From an uncultured beta proteobacterium (GTDB lineage Bacteria; Pseudomonadota; Gammaproteobacteria; Burkholderiales; Burkholderiaceae_C): DNA of 54,638 nt. The DNA is taken from contig CAIQOO010000109.1 in the NCBI GenBank assembly GCA_903873485.1, forward strand, positions 1-54,638. Reading direction: 5' to 3'. A program made the translations under genes and the position numbers. The notes under the pieces were generated by a model that saw only the letters and a program-made list of their open reading frames with translations, had not been told where the DNA came from and made no database searches. This document shows positions 8,153 to 16,750 of this stretch, piece after piece; the first letter of the stretch is position 1; each line of letters begins with the position of its first letter.

Positions 8153-10525
8153 TTATTTGATGCAGACCGACCTGACCATCTTCAGATCGGTCAGGCCCAT
8201 CATGACCTTTTCCAGGCCATCCATTTTCAGGGTGCGCATACCCCCTTCAACTGCTGCGGCAAAAATTTCGGCGACCCGGGCGCGTTCCTGGATCAGCTTT
8301 TTGATGCCGTCGTCGGCAATCAGCAGCTCGTGCAGGCCGACGCGCCCCTTGTAGCCGGTCTGATTGCATTTTTTGCAGCCGACGTGCCGGAAGAGTCTGA
8401 TTTTTCCGTCAACACCATACAAGGCCTGCCAACTGGCGATCAGTTTGGCCATCTGACCGGCGTAATCCGATTTCCAGATGGCCGAGTGCCTTAGCTCCTC
8501 GACATATTCGGTGGCAAAAAGACGCATTTCTTCTTCGTCGGGCACATACGATTCTTTGCAGGCACACAGCCGTTTGGCCAGGCGCTGCGCCAGGATGCCC
8601 AGCAGGGCGTCGGCAAAGTTGAACGGGTCCATGCCCATGTCGAGCAAGCGGGTGATGGATTCAGGGGCCGAGTTGGTGTGCAGGGTCGAAAAAACCAGGT
8701 GGCCGGTGAGCGATGCCTCCACCCCCATTGACACGGTTTCCTTGTCGCGTGACTCGCCCACCATGATGATGTCCGGGTCGGCACGCAAAAATGCCCGCAT
8801 CACGAGAGCAAAGTCAATGCCGGCTTTTTTGTTGATCTGCACCTGACGCAGGCCCTTTTGGGTGATTTCAACCGGGTCTTCGGCGGTCCAGATTTTGGTG
8901 TCGGGCTTGTTCAGGTGCTTCAGTATCGAATGCAGCGTGGTGGTTTTACCCGAACCGGTGGGGCCACACACATAAAACAGGCCGTAAGGTTTTTCAACCG
9001 TCTGAATCACCCGCGCCTTGTTATGCGGCGTCAGCCCCAAACTTTCCAGCGGAATCGGCTCACCCGCTGCCAGAATCCGCATCACCACGTCTTCGACCCC
9101 GCCCGCCGATGGAATCGTCGCCACCCGCAGTTCGATGTCAACCGGACCATATTTCTTGAACTTGATCTTGCCGTCCTGCGGCTTGCGACGCTCTGAAATA
9201 TCAAGATCACACATGATTTTCAGGCGCGTCACCATGGCCTGGCGAAAGTGTGCCGGAACTTCGGCATAGGGTTGCAGCGAGCCGTCAATGCGAAAGCGGA
9301 TGCCGGTTTTGAGCTTGCCGGGCATCGGTTCGATGTGGATGTCGGAAACCCCCTGGTGATAGGCATCCATGATGACCTTGTTGACAAATTTGACGAGTTC
9401 GTTGTCGGCGGCGGCGGACTCCAGCGAGTCTTCATTGCTGGTATCTTCCGCCGGGGCGCTGTCCATGTCGGCCAGCATCTCGTCAATGCTGCCGCCAGTG
9501 GCCTCTACCCCGAATATTTGCCCCAGCGTCTGGTGAAACTCGGCCTGGGTCGTGACGCGGTAGTCAAACTTGGTGATGCGCGGAAATACCTGCTGCAAGA
9601 TGCGCGAACTGCGCACTGCCTCGGGGTCAAGACACATGATGACCAGGCCTGCGGGCGACTCCTCGAGTGGAATCCAGCCTTGCTCTTCTATGAATTCCCG
9701 CTTGAGTGCGCCATGCAGGGTTTCCGAGCGGATGCGGCCCTCGCTGAATGGCTCGTAACTGGTGCCAAAGAACTTGGCCAGCGAGGGGCCGATCTGGGAC
9801 TGGCGAACCTGATAGCTGTTCATCAGCACATGTTCAACCGCCAGGCCCTGCTCGCGCGCATCTTGCAGGCATTGCTGCAACTCGGCAGCGGTCATCACCC
9901 CGTCAGACACCAGCCCGTCATATTTGGTGACCATGCGGCGGAGTTTCTCTTCCGCTTCGTGGATGCGATGGCGGATTGCGGTGGCCAATGTTTTGCAAAG
10001 TTGCGAGACCCCTTCAACTTCCAGATCGCCAAACGTCTGATCGCTTTTGTTGTTGATGATCTGCAACACGCCATACAGGGTACTGCTCTCCAGAATGGGT
10101 GCCACGAGCATCTGGCGTGTCCGGTAGCCGGAACGTTTGTCAACCTCTTTCAGGAATGTCAGCGCCGGATGGATTTTTTTCAGCGCCTCATCGTCATAAA
10201 CATCCGGCAGATTGACCAGCATATGGCTGAAGGCGACATAACCAGCAATGCTCTGGGGCGTGATCGGCAATTTCAGGTCACGGCTGCTGTTCAGGCCGGT
10301 TTTCACCTTGGAGACAATAGCCGACTGGTCTTCGTTGACCACATACAGGGTCAGGCGGTCTGCATTGAAGAGCTTGCAGATATCCTGGCTGGCTTCGAGC
10401 ATGATCTGCTCGATATTGTCAGTTTCATGAATTCGGGCGGTCACATGCTGCAACTGCTTGTAGAAAAGCGCCTCGAAAGTCATTCCGGCTCGTTCTGAGC
10501 CATGGCGTCGCAATACCGAATTCAT
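8153..10525 (-). CDS. GAF-domain GspE/PilB-type secretion ATPase
   Basis: 790-residue ATPase of the GspE/PulE/PilB group with an added sensory front end. A GAF domain spans roughly residues 20-190, a GspE/MshE N-terminal region about 200-350, then an acidic linker and the motor domain. Walker A is GPTGSGKT at 521-528, with AEDPVEI, IIMVGESRDKET and FSTLHTNSA following. The usual paired-cysteine zinc site is altered. The second half is CKKC, but the first half is CAC with one residue between the cysteines. No pilin, prepilin peptidase or inner-membrane platform gene lies nearby. The operon links it to an FHA protein and a PP2C phosphatase, suggesting phospho-regulation. The start could also be the ATG at 10483. 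Confidence 0.9.
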   Translation of the reverse strand: MNSVLRRHGSERAGMTFEALFYKQLQHVTARIHETDNIEQIMLEASQDICKLFNADRLTLYVVNEDQSAIVSKVKTGLNSSRDLKLPITPQSIAGYVAFSHMLVNLPDVYDDEALKKIHPALTFLKEVDKRSGYRTRQMLVAPILESSTLYGVLQIINNKSDQTFGDLEVEGVSQLCKTLATAIRHRIHEAEEKLRRMVTKYDGLVSDGVMTAAELQQCLQDAREQGLAVEHVLMNSYQVRQSQIGPSLAKFFGTSYEPFSEGRIRSETLHGALKREFIEEQGWIPLEESPAGLVIMCLDPEAVRSSRILQQVFPRITKFDYRVTTQAEFHQTLGQIFGVEATGGSIDEMLADMDSAPAEDTSNEDSLESAAADNELVKFVNKVIMDAYHQGVSDIHIEPMPGKLKTGIRFRIDGSLQPYAEVPAHFRQAMVTRLKIMCDLDISERRKPQDGKIKFKKYGPVDIELRVATIPSAGGVEDVVMRILAAGEPIPLESLGLTPHNKARVIQTVEKPYGLFYVCGPTGSGKTTTLHSILKHLNKPDTKIWTAEDPVEITQKGLRQVQINKKAGIDFALVMRAFLRADPDIIMVGESRDKETVSMGVEASLTGHLVFSTLHTNSAPESITRLLDMGMDPFNFADALLGILAQRLAKRLCACKESYVPDEEEMRLFATEYVEELRHSAIWKSDYAGQMAKLIASWQALYGVDGKIRLFRHVGCKKCNQTGYKGRVGLHELLIADDGIKKLIQERARVAEIFAAAVEGGMRTLKMDGLEKVMMGLTDLKMVRSVCIK

Positions 10526-10571
10526 GATGTGGTGCTTGAGATGGTCAGCCCGAGTCCGGCTCGCGTGCGGC

Positions 10572-11204
10572 TCAGTGCTGCAAGAACTGCATTTGTGTTC
10601 CAGCCAGCACGATCAGATCGCCATGTTTCAACGCTGCCGGCTCTTCGCCTACCGGAACGCCGTTATGCAACAGCCGGTCATTTCCCTCCACATGGTGCAC
10701 AAAAAAGCCGTTGCGGCGCTGCGTGATGGCGGCCACCGACACACCGGGCTTGCCCACCGTGGTGACCACCTTGGTCAAGGCCAATTCTCGCCCGGCGGCG
10801 GCACCCGACAACACCTTGATCAAGCCGTGCAACTCCGGTGCAACAACCGGTTTCGCGGGCACCGGGGCAGCGGTGCGGGGCTTGAAAATCATGGTTTTCT
10901 CAAAATCATAGGCGGGCTGCTCAGACTCGAACTTGATCTTGTACTTGCCAACTTCAAGCACATCACCATGCTGCAGCATCTGGGTCTTGATGGCCTTGCC
11001 ACCAATGTAGGTGCCATTGGTGCTGTTGCGGTCTTCCACCGTGACCACATCACCCCGCATGATGAACACGGCATGCTCGCCACTGACGGTCAGGTTGTCG
11101 ATCACAATGTCGTTGTAAGGTCGCCGTCCAAGCGTGGTGCGCTCTTTGGTCAACTCGACCTCTTTTATGACGAGACCATCTAAAACTACCGATACCTTGG
11201 GCAT
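10572..11204 (-). CDS. FHA-domain protein, two FHA modules
   Basis: 210-residue cytoplasmic protein that binds phosphothreonine peptides. The first FHA domain is complete: GRR at 26-28, S41 and H44 in VSGEHAVF, and NSTNG at 60-64. A second, degenerate FHA-like segment occupies about residues 130-205; it keeps HNGVPVG and LKHGDLIVLAGTQMQFL but lacks a clear GR..S..H set. The start is ATG 11204, with AGGAGG just upstream; a GTG two codons earlier sits on the ribosome binding site and is unlikely. It is between the PP2C phosphatase (55-base gap) and the GAF-ATPase (46-base gap). Confidence 0.9.
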   Translation of the reverse strand: MPKVSVVLDGLVIKEVELTKERTTLGRRPYNDIVIDNLTVSGEHAVFIMRGDVVTVEDRNSTNGTYIGGKAIKTQMLQHGDVLEVGKYKIKFESEQPAYDFEKTMIFKPRTAAPVPAKPVVAPELHGLIKVLSGAAAGRELALTKVVTTVGKPGVSVAAITQRRNGFFVHHVEGNDRLLHNGVPVGEEPAALKHGDLIVLAGTQMQFLQH

Positions 11205-11259
11205 GGCCACCTCCTGTTATGCAAGTATAGGGGTTTGACAAACGTCAATCAAAGCTGCT

Positions 11260-12054
11260 TCATGACGGGGTGCCAAACAAGCGCGACATCAGGCCCGGCT
11301 TGCTGCTTGCACATTCGGCGGCCTGCACCAGCAAGACCGTGATGTTGTCGCGCCCCCCATTGGATTTGGCCTGGTCCACCAACTCTGTTGCCATCATCGG
11401 CAAAGATTCGCCAGTGGCCAGAATGCCAGCAATAGCGCGCGTATCAAGCATATCCGTCAAACCGTCGGAACACATCAAATAAAGATCACCGCCCTGCACC
11501 GCATGTTCATGAATCTCGACCCTGACCGCTTCTTCCACGCCCAACGCGCGCGTCAGCAGGTTTTTACCGGGTGCCACAGATGCCTGCTCGGGTGTCAGCA
11601 CGCCAGCATCGACCTGCTCTTGCAACATGGAGTGGTCCTTGGTGATCTGTTCGAGCGCACCTTCGCGCCATCGATAACAGCGTGAATCACCCACATGCGC
11701 CAGCACCAGGCGAGATGCCAGAAACACGCCCACCACCAGTGTCGTGCCCATGCCTGCATATTGAGGGTTCGACACGGCGGCATTCAGGATGGAGCGGTTG
11801 GACTTGCTGATGCACATCTCAATAAACCGCGACACATGGGCTACATCAGCCTGCTGGCCATCAATGGACATCCAGCGCACCAACTCAGACAGGATAAAGC
11901 TGGTCGCCATGCCGCTTGCAACTTCGCCTGCGTTATAGCCGCCCATGCCGTCAGCCAGCACGGCAATCTGAAAAGTCTCATCCAGCGCGACCGAGTCTTC
12001 GTTATTGGAACGAACCAAACCAGGATCAGTTTGCGCAAAGAGTGTGTAGTTCAT
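11260..12054 (-). CDS. PP2C-type serine/threonine phosphatase (Stp1 family)
   Basis: 264-residue metal-dependent protein phosphatase of the bacterial Stp/PrpC group. All metal and phosphate motifs are visible: RSNNED at 15-20, LADGMGGYNAGEVAS at 33-47, GMGTTLV, HVGDSRCYRW, CSDGLTDML and GGRDNITVLLV near the C terminus. It should reverse Ser/Thr phosphorylation in the cytoplasm. It is first in the run with the FHA protein, GAF-ATPase and M48 peptidase. No partner Hanks-type kinase gene is in this window, so the kinase must be encoded elsewhere. There is no signal peptide or membrane segment. Confidence 0.93.
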   Translation of the reverse strand: MNYTLFAQTDPGLVRSNNEDSVALDETFQIAVLADGMGGYNAGEVASGMATSFILSELVRWMSIDGQQADVAHVSRFIEMCISKSNRSILNAAVSNPQYAGMGTTLVVGVFLASRLVLAHVGDSRCYRWREGALEQITKDHSMLQEQVDAGVLTPEQASVAPGKNLLTRALGVEEAVRVEIHEHAVQGGDLYLMCSDGLTDMLDTRAIAGILATGESLPMMATELVDQAKSNGGRDNITVLLVQAAECASSKPGLMSRLFGTPS

Positions 12055-12138
12055 GTTGGGTTCACTAATTTTCGAGATCAGGTGCCTGCGGTTTCGGGCG
12101 TTGCCACAGCCATGCTAATTAGCCATGCAGAATGCGAA

Positions 12139-12169
12139 AAGCCGGATTATCCCTCGGGAAATCCGGCTT
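12139..12169 (-). terminator. rho-independent terminator after sucD
   Basis: On the minus strand the arm AAGCCGGATT (12169-12160) pairs with its perfect complement (12148-12139), an 11-base loop between them, followed by TTTT. It lies 53 bases after the sucD stop and before the PP2C gene, so it should close the sucCD transcript. Confidence 0.8.
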
Positions 12170-12221
12170 GGTGTTGCCTGCCGCGCAATACTGCGCGACG
12201 TTTGCCAAGTGCCCGCAACTC

Positions 12222-13115
12222 TTACAGCAGGGCTTTGAGCAGTTTGGCCATTTCGGACGGGTTGCGCGTGACCTTGAAACCACATTCTTCCATCACGGCC
12301 AGCTTGGCTTCGGCGGTGTCGGCACCACCCGAAATCAGCGCACCGGCATGGCCCATGCGCTTGCCGGCCGGTGCCGTTACGCCGGCAATGAAGCCGACGA
12401 TGGGTTTTTTCATGTTGAGCTTGCACCAGCGGGCCGCTTCGGCTTCGTCGGGGCCGCCAATTTCACCAATCATGATGACCGCATCGGTGTCGGGATCGTC
12501 ATTGAAGGCGCGCATGACGTCGATGTGCTTGATGCCATTGATGGGGTCGCCACCAATGCCGATGGCACTCGACTGGCCCAGGCCGATTTCAGTCAACTGG
12601 GCCACTGCCTCATAGGTCAGGGTGCCGGAACGGCTAACCACCCCAATGCGGCCCTTGCGGTGAATGTGACCGGGCATGATGCCAATCTTGATCTCTTCGG
12701 GGGTGATCAAGCCGGGGCAGTTGGGGCCGAGCAGCCAGGTTTTCTTGCCGCCGGCGGCTTCTTTGGCACGCATCTTGTTGCGCACTTCGAGCATGTCACG
12801 CACCGGAATGCCTTCAGTGATGCAGATCGCCAGATCCAGATCGGCCTCGACTGCCTCCCAGATGGCAGCGGCAGCACCGGGTGGCGGCACATAAATGACC
12901 GATACGGTAGCGCCAGTCTTGGCCGCAGCGTCTTTGACGGATGCAAAAATCGGGATGCCCAAAATGGATTCGCCGGCTTTTTTGGGGTTGACACCGGCTA
13001 CGAAGCAGTTCTTGCCGTTGGCGTATTCCTGGCATTTTTCAGTATGGAACTGACCGGTCTTGCCGGTAATGCCCTGGGTGATGACCTTGGAGTCTTTATT
13101 AATGAAGATGGACAT
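12222..13115 (-). CDS. sucD: succinyl-CoA synthetase, alpha subunit
   Basis: Alpha subunit of the TCA-cycle enzyme that converts succinyl-CoA to succinate with ATP or GTP formation. It is 297 residues, the usual size. The CoA-binding Rossmann fold begins with [14 protein letters not shown]. The phosphorylated histidine is H256 in [21 protein letters not shown] and [11 protein letters not shown] are also typical. It starts 18 bases after the sucC stop and is transcribed with it. No 2-oxoglutarate dehydrogenase genes adjoin it. Confidence 0.97.
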   Translation of the reverse strand: MSIFINKDSKVITQGITGKTGQFHTEKCQEYANGKNCFVAGVNPKKAGESILGIPIFASVKDAAAKTGATVSVIYVPPPGAAAAIWEAVEADLDLAICITEGIPVRDMLEVRNKMRAKEAAGGKKTWLLGPNCPGLITPEEIKIGIMPGHIHRKGRIGVVSRSGTLTYEAVAQLTEIGLGQSSAIGIGGDPINGIKHIDVMRAFNDDPDTDAVIMIGEIGGPDEAEAARWCKLNMKKPIVGFIAGVTAPAGKRMGHAGALISGGADTAEAKLAVMEECGFKVTRNPSEMAKLLKALL

Positions 13116-13133
13116 GATTTTTCCTATTCAGTC

Positions 13134-14303
13134 TCAAGCGGCGGCCTTGACCGCAGCAACCACTTTTTCAGCCGCATCGGCCATGGTGTCGGCATTGATG
13201 ATCGGCAAACCGGATTCGGCGAGCATCTTTTTGCCGATGTCTTCATTGGTGCCCTTCATGCGCACCACCAGCGGCACCGACAGGTTGACCGCCTTGCAGG
13301 CAGTGATGACACCGTCGGCAATGGTGTCGCACTTCATGATGCCACCAAAGATGTTGACCAAAATTGCCTTGACCTTGTCGTTTTTCAACATGATCTTGAA
13401 GGCTTCAGTGACTTTTTCGGGAGTGGCGCCGCCGCCGACATCCAGGAAGTTGGCGGGTTCGGCGCCAAACAGCTTGATGGTGTCCATGGTGGCCATGGCC
13501 AGACCGGCACCGTTGACCAGGCAGCCAATGTTGCCGTCCAGGCTGATGTAGGCCAGGTCAAACTTGCTGGCTTCGACTTCGGCTGCGTCTTCTTCGTCGA
13601 GATCGCGGTAAGCCACAATTTCGGGGTGACGGTAGAGGGCGTTGGCATCGAAGTTGAACTTGGCGTCAATCGCCTTGATGTTGCCGTTGCCTTCGAGAAT
13701 CATCGGGTTGATTTCAACCAGCGATGCATCGGTATCCATATAGACCTTATAGACCTTTTGCAGCACATCGACCGCCTGCGCGGTAGAACCGGCCGGCACG
13801 CCGATGGCGTTGGCCAGCTTGGTGGCTTGCGCGTCAGTCAGGCCGACGGCTGGATCGACCAGTTCGGTGATGATTTTCTCGGGAGTGTCGTGCGCGACCT
13901 CTTCAATCGACATGCCGCCCTCAGAGGAGACGATCATCGCCACACGCTGCGAAGCGCGGTCGGTCACGGCTGAAACATAGTATTCTTTTTTGATGTCGGC
14001 GCCGTCTTCAATCAGCAGACGCCGCACTTTTTGACCGGCCGGGCCGGTCTGGTGAGTGACCAGTTGCATGCCCAGAATCTCGCCGGCCAATTTTTTGACA
14101 TCGTCAATGGAACGCGCCAGCTTGACACCACCGCCCTTGCCACGTCCACCTGCATGGATCTGCGCTTTGACAACCCAGACTGGGCCGCCGAGCTTTTGGG
14201 CGGCTTCTACCGCCTCTTGAACGGTGAATGCCGCAATGCCGCGAGGCACCGGCACACCAAATTGACGCAAGATTTCCTTGCCTTGGTACTCGTGAATCTT
14301 CAT
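13134..14303 (-). CDS. sucC: succinyl-CoA synthetase, beta subunit
   Basis: ATP-grasp beta subunit of succinyl-CoA synthetase, pairing with sucD. The start is ATG 14303 ([16 protein letters not shown]), the conserved N terminus; the frame extends upstream without homology. This gives 389 residues, the family norm. The motifs [19 protein letters not shown] (ATP-grasp loop), EINPMIL (metal site) and [14 protein letters not shown] are present. The C-terminal domain has [11 protein letters not shown] perfect inverted repeat at 14344-14362 sits 40 bases upstream of the start, in the sucC leader or promoter. Confidence 0.97.
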   Translation of the reverse strand: MKIHEYQGKEILRQFGVPVPRGIAAFTVQEAVEAAQKLGGPVWVVKAQIHAGGRGKGGGVKLARSIDDVKKLAGEILGMQLVTHQTGPAGQKVRRLLIEDGADIKKEYYVSAVTDRASQRVAMIVSSEGGMSIEEVAHDTPEKIITELVDPAVGLTDAQATKLANAIGVPAGSTAQAVDVLQKVYKVYMDTDASLVEINPMILEGNGNIKAIDAKFNFDANALYRHPEIVAYRDLDEEDAAEVEASKFDLAYISLDGNIGCLVNGAGLAMATMDTIKLFGAEPANFLDVGGGATPEKVTEAFKIMLKNDKVKAILVNIFGGIMKCDTIADGVITACKAVNLSVPLVVRMKGTNEDIGKKMLAESGLPIINADTMADAAEKVVAAVKAAA

Positions 14304-14343
14304 GAGGTCTCTCTCAGGAACGGATGGTTGGACGGACAACTGA

Positions 14344-14362
14344 TTTGTCTGGGTCAGACAAA
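14344..14362. promoter_or_regulatory. perfect inverted repeat in the sucCD upstream region
   Basis: TTTGTCTG (14344-14351) and CAGACAAA (14355-14362) are perfect complements separated by three bases, a 19-base dyad. It lies 41 bases before the sucC ATG and about 105 bases from the divergent argC start. The symmetry and position fit a binding site for a dimeric regulator. The regulator cannot be named, and a short RNA hairpin in the leader is the alternative. Confidence 0.45.
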
Positions 14363-14466
14363 GTCAACGCCACTATTAAAATCACCGTGGGACTGTATCA
14401 TGTTGCGCTGCATCATTCTTTAACCAGACTTACACCGTCATTTTTTTCAGCAGTTCAATTCACACC

Positions 14467-15402
14467 ATGCAAAAAATATTCATCGACGGCGAAGCCGGCA
14501 CCACCGGCCTGCAAATCCGTGATCGCCTGCGGCTCTTGAGCGGGATCGAACTGCTTAGCATTGCACCCGAATTGCGCAAGGATGCCGCTGCCAAACGCGC
14601 CTTGCTGGCCCAGGCCGATCTGGTGCTGCTGTGTCTGCATGACGATACTGCTATTGAATCAGTAGCTATGATCGATGATCTGGAAAGGGCTACAGGCCAA
14701 AAAGGTCCAAAAATCATTGATGCATCGACGGCCCACCGTACTGCGCCAGGCTGGGTTTATGGCTTTCCTGAGTTAAAGCACGGGCAGATCGAGGCGATCA
14801 AGACGGCACGCCGCGTCAGCAACCCAGGCTGTTACGCCACCGGCGCGATTGCGCTGATCTGTCCGCTGGTTGCAGCCGGGCTGATCCCGCCGGATTTTCC
14901 ATTGTGTCTGCCGGCAGTCAGTGGCTATTCAGGCGGCGGGCGACCGATGATCGAAGCCTATGAGCAAGGCTTGGCACCGGCCTATGAACTCTACGGCCTG
15001 GGCCTCAAGCACAAGCATATTCCGGAAATCATGGCTTACACCGGTCTGACGCGCCGCCCGCTGTTTGTCCCCTCGGTCGGCAATTTCAGGCAGGGCATGC
15101 TGGTGCAGGTACCGCTGCACCTGGATCTGTTGCCCGGACAACCCGGTGTCGCCGACTTGCATGACGCACTGGCCCGGCACTATGCTGGCAGCGAATCGGT
15201 CAGCGTGCTGCCTGCCACGCCAGACAACAAGCTTGATGCAGAAAAGCTCAAAGACACCAATTTGATGGAACTGCGGGTGTTTGGCAATCTGGATGGCGGC
15301 GACGGTTTCCGGCACGCTGTGCTGGTGGCGCGGCTCGACAACCTGGGCAAAGGTGCCAGTGGCGCCGCCGTGGAAAATCTCAAGCTGATGCTGGGATGGT
15401 GA
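14467..15402 (+). CDS. argC: N-acetyl-gamma-glutamyl-phosphate reductase, short (type 2) form
   Basis: Third enzyme of arginine biosynthesis, reducing N-acetylglutamyl phosphate with NADPH. It is the short ArgC class of about 310 residues: [17 protein letters not shown] at the NADP site, catalytic cysteine C122 in SNPGCYATG, and HKHIPEI with the catalytic histidine region. Residues 66-78, between LLCLHDD and [10 protein letters not shown], are encoded by a copy of the dispersed repeat (14662-14698). As far as I recall, other type 2 enzymes are a few residues shorter there. It is transcribed away from sucC, with the start at the first well-placed ATG. Confidence 0.94.
   Translation: MQKIFIDGEAGTTGLQIRDRLRLLSGIELLSIAPELRKDAAAKRALLAQADLVLLCLHDDTAIESVAMIDDLERATGQKGPKIIDASTAHRTAPGWVYGFPELKHGQIEAIKTARRVSNPGCYATGAIALICPLVAAGLIPPDFPLCLPAVSGYSGGGRPMIEAYEQGLAPAYELYGLGLKHKHIPEIMAYTGLTRRPLFVPSVGNFRQGMLVQVPLHLDLLPGQPGVADLHDALARHYAGSESVSVLPATPDNKLDAEKLKDTNLMELRVFGNLDGGDGFRHAVLVARLDNLGKGASGAAVENLKLMLGW
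14662..14698 (+). repeat. dispersed repeat copy 2, inside argC
   Basis: GTAGCT (one mismatch to ATAGCT) at 14662-14667, 17 bases, AAGGGCT at 14685-14691, then ACAGGCC. It lies sense to argC, in the same reading frame as copy 1 (the triplet GCT read as alanine, then AGG GCT). It encodes residues 66-78. An AT-rich palindromic lead-in (GCTATTGAATCAGTAGC) precedes the core. Confidence 0.75.
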
Positions 15403-15421
15403 ACTTTATGCTATCTAATAA

Positions 15422-15457
15422 ATAGCTAGCTGCGCAGATGGGACAAGGGCTGGAGGC
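15422..15457 (+). repeat. dispersed repeat copy 3, intergenic after argC
   Basis: ATAGCT at 15422-15427, 17 bases including GCGC, AAGGGCT at 15445-15451, then GGAGGC. It is an exact match to both core blocks. It lies 20 bases after the argC stop in a 263-base non-coding gap that otherwise shows nothing recognisable. The lead-in GCTATCTAATAAATAGC is palindromic, as in copy 2. Confidence 0.85.
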
Positions 15458-15665
15458 TGATTTGATGCTGATTTTCGGCAGATTCAGCAAGGCCAGGCAA
15501 CCGGCAGACACGGTTTTGCAAGTTCTTGATGGCGTGCGTGTCGCTCCCCGGCACCCCTTTCCGCTCTTTACACATCTTTACCAGCGCGCCTGTCGCTGAA
15601 GTTGCAACAAAACTCATTATTGAGTCGCGGGGTTTTCCACGCGTTCAATTCAGCAGGAGCACATC

Positions 15666-16007
15666 ATGAAGATTCATCGTTTGATTTCCGCCTTGATTCT
15701 GGCCACCAGCGGTGCAGTGTTTGCACAAGCCAGCGCACCGGCAAACCCGGCCGCAACACCGGTGCTCGACGCCAAACAGGCCAACCAGCAGCAGCGCATC
15801 GATCAGGGTGTGACCTCGGGCCAGCTCAACAAGAGGGAGGCCGCACGGCTGCAGGCGCGCGAGAACAAGCTGGCCGCGCACGAGACAGGCGCCAAAGCGG
15901 ATGGCGTGGTCACCAGGAAAGAGCGCGTGCGCCTGAACAAAGAAGCAAACCGCGACAGCAAGGCGATTCTGAAGCAAAAACACGATCGCCAAAAAGCCAA
16001 ATCCTGA
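15666..16007 (+). CDS. small exported hypothetical protein
   Basis: 113 residues with a clear signal peptide (KIHRLISALILATSGAVFA, predicted cleavage after AQA). The mature part is very hydrophilic and rich in Gln, Lys, Arg and Ala. It has a pattern NQQQRIDQGVTSGQLNKRE...LNKEANRDS..I..KHD that recurs in small periplasmic proteins of many betaproteobacteria. No function is known to me. A purine-rich stretch (AGCAGGAG) precedes the ATG. The charged helical mature part could bind metals or nucleic acid, but nothing supports a specific role. Confidence 0.8.
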   Translation: MKIHRLISALILATSGAVFAQASAPANPAATPVLDAKQANQQQRIDQGVTSGQLNKREAARLQARENKLAAHETGAKADGVVTRKERVRLNKEANRDSKAILKQKHDRQKAKS

Positions 16008-16035
16008 GCCACCCGGCCCGGCTGCTGGCGGCAAG

Positions 16036-16182
16036 TCAGACTTTTTGGCCAATCCAGCGCGTCACCGCCGCCAGACCCTGATGACCCGGTCCTTCGGACA
16101 GCGTCACTTCACCATGCCAGGCCAGCACCGGGGCCAGCAGGCCGGCAAAATCCTGATCAAGAAGTGCAGGCGTGTACAACAT
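16036..16182 (-). CDS. possible 48-residue small protein
   Basis: A short frame starting MLYTPALLDQDFAGLL. It is preceded on the minus strand by AAGGAG about seven bases before the ATG, a better ribosome binding site than many genes here. Codons are typical for the genome (CTG, GCC, GTG, ACG), which argues for real translation. There is no signal or membrane segment and I recognise no family. It sits between the small exported protein and the divergent cdd. The frame is open further upstream, antisense to cdd, but that part looks like a shadow. Confidence 0.45.
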   Translation of the reverse strand: MLYTPALLDQDFAGLLAPVLAWHGEVTLSEGPGHQGLAAVTRWIGQKV

Positions 16183-16281
16183 GCCAGGCTCCTTGGGGCC
16201 ACCGCTGAATCGATCCTGTCCTGCCGGCTCTGACGGCAGCGCGGGTATTTGGCGATGCCGGTTCGGGGTAAAGTGCAGCCC

Positions 16282-16719
16282 ATGCCATTTGCCCAATTTT
16301 CCGAGACCGAGCAGCAGGCCCTGCTGCAAGCCGCACGCCAGGCCCAGCGGGCCGCTTACGCGCCATATTCCCACTACCGTGTCGGGGCCGCCGTGCTCGA
16401 CGAGCGGGGCCGCATCCACGCTGGCTGCAATGTTGAAAACGCCGCTTACCCCGAAGGCCTGTGCGCCGAAGCCGCTGCGCTGGCCGCCATGGTGCTGGCC
16501 GGTGGCACCCGGGCGCGAGCCGTTCTGGTGGCAGGCAGCGGCGGCAAAGGCAACCGCGGCTGGACCACACCCTGCGGCGGCTGCCGGCAGAAATTGCGTG
16601 AATTTGGCGACCCGGATCTGGCGATCCTGACGGCCAGCCAAGACCACACCGGGCCGCATTACACACTGGCGCAACTGCTGCCCGAGAGTTTTGGGCCAGA
16701 TCACCTCAACCCCGGCTGA
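16282..16719 (+). CDS. cdd: cytidine deaminase
   Basis: Converts cytidine and deoxycytidine to uridine and deoxyuridine in pyrimidine salvage. 145 residues is the small tetrameric class. Zinc and catalytic residues are visible: C61 and E63 in GLCAEAAAL, and C98 and C101 in PCGGCRQ. The substrate motif GCNVENAAYPEG is also present. The start is ATG 16282, where family similarity begins. It is the first gene of the run cdd-punA-deoC-deoA, which together strip ribose or deoxyribose from nucleosides and feed the sugar phosphate into central metabolism. Confidence 0.95.
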   Translation: MPFAQFSETEQQALLQAARQAQRAAYAPYSHYRVGAAVLDERGRIHAGCNVENAAYPEGLCAEAAALAAMVLAGGTRARAVLVAGSGGKGNRGWTTPCGGCRQKLREFGDPDLAILTASQDHTGPHYTLAQLLPESFGPDHLNPG

Positions 16720-16750
16720 AGCGTCAGCGCTGCCAGCAAAGTTAACCGTT

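Noticed and set aside
9248..10498. Plus-strand open frame of 416 codons opposite the GAF-ATPase
   Set aside because: Shadow of a gene with GAF, Walker and Asp-box motifs; no family resemblance of its own.
12132..13973. Long plus-strand open frame of over 600 codons opposite sucD and sucC
   Set aside because: It lies entirely antisense to two clear enzyme genes with conserved motifs. Its translation has no recognisable domain and arises from the GC-rich codon pattern.
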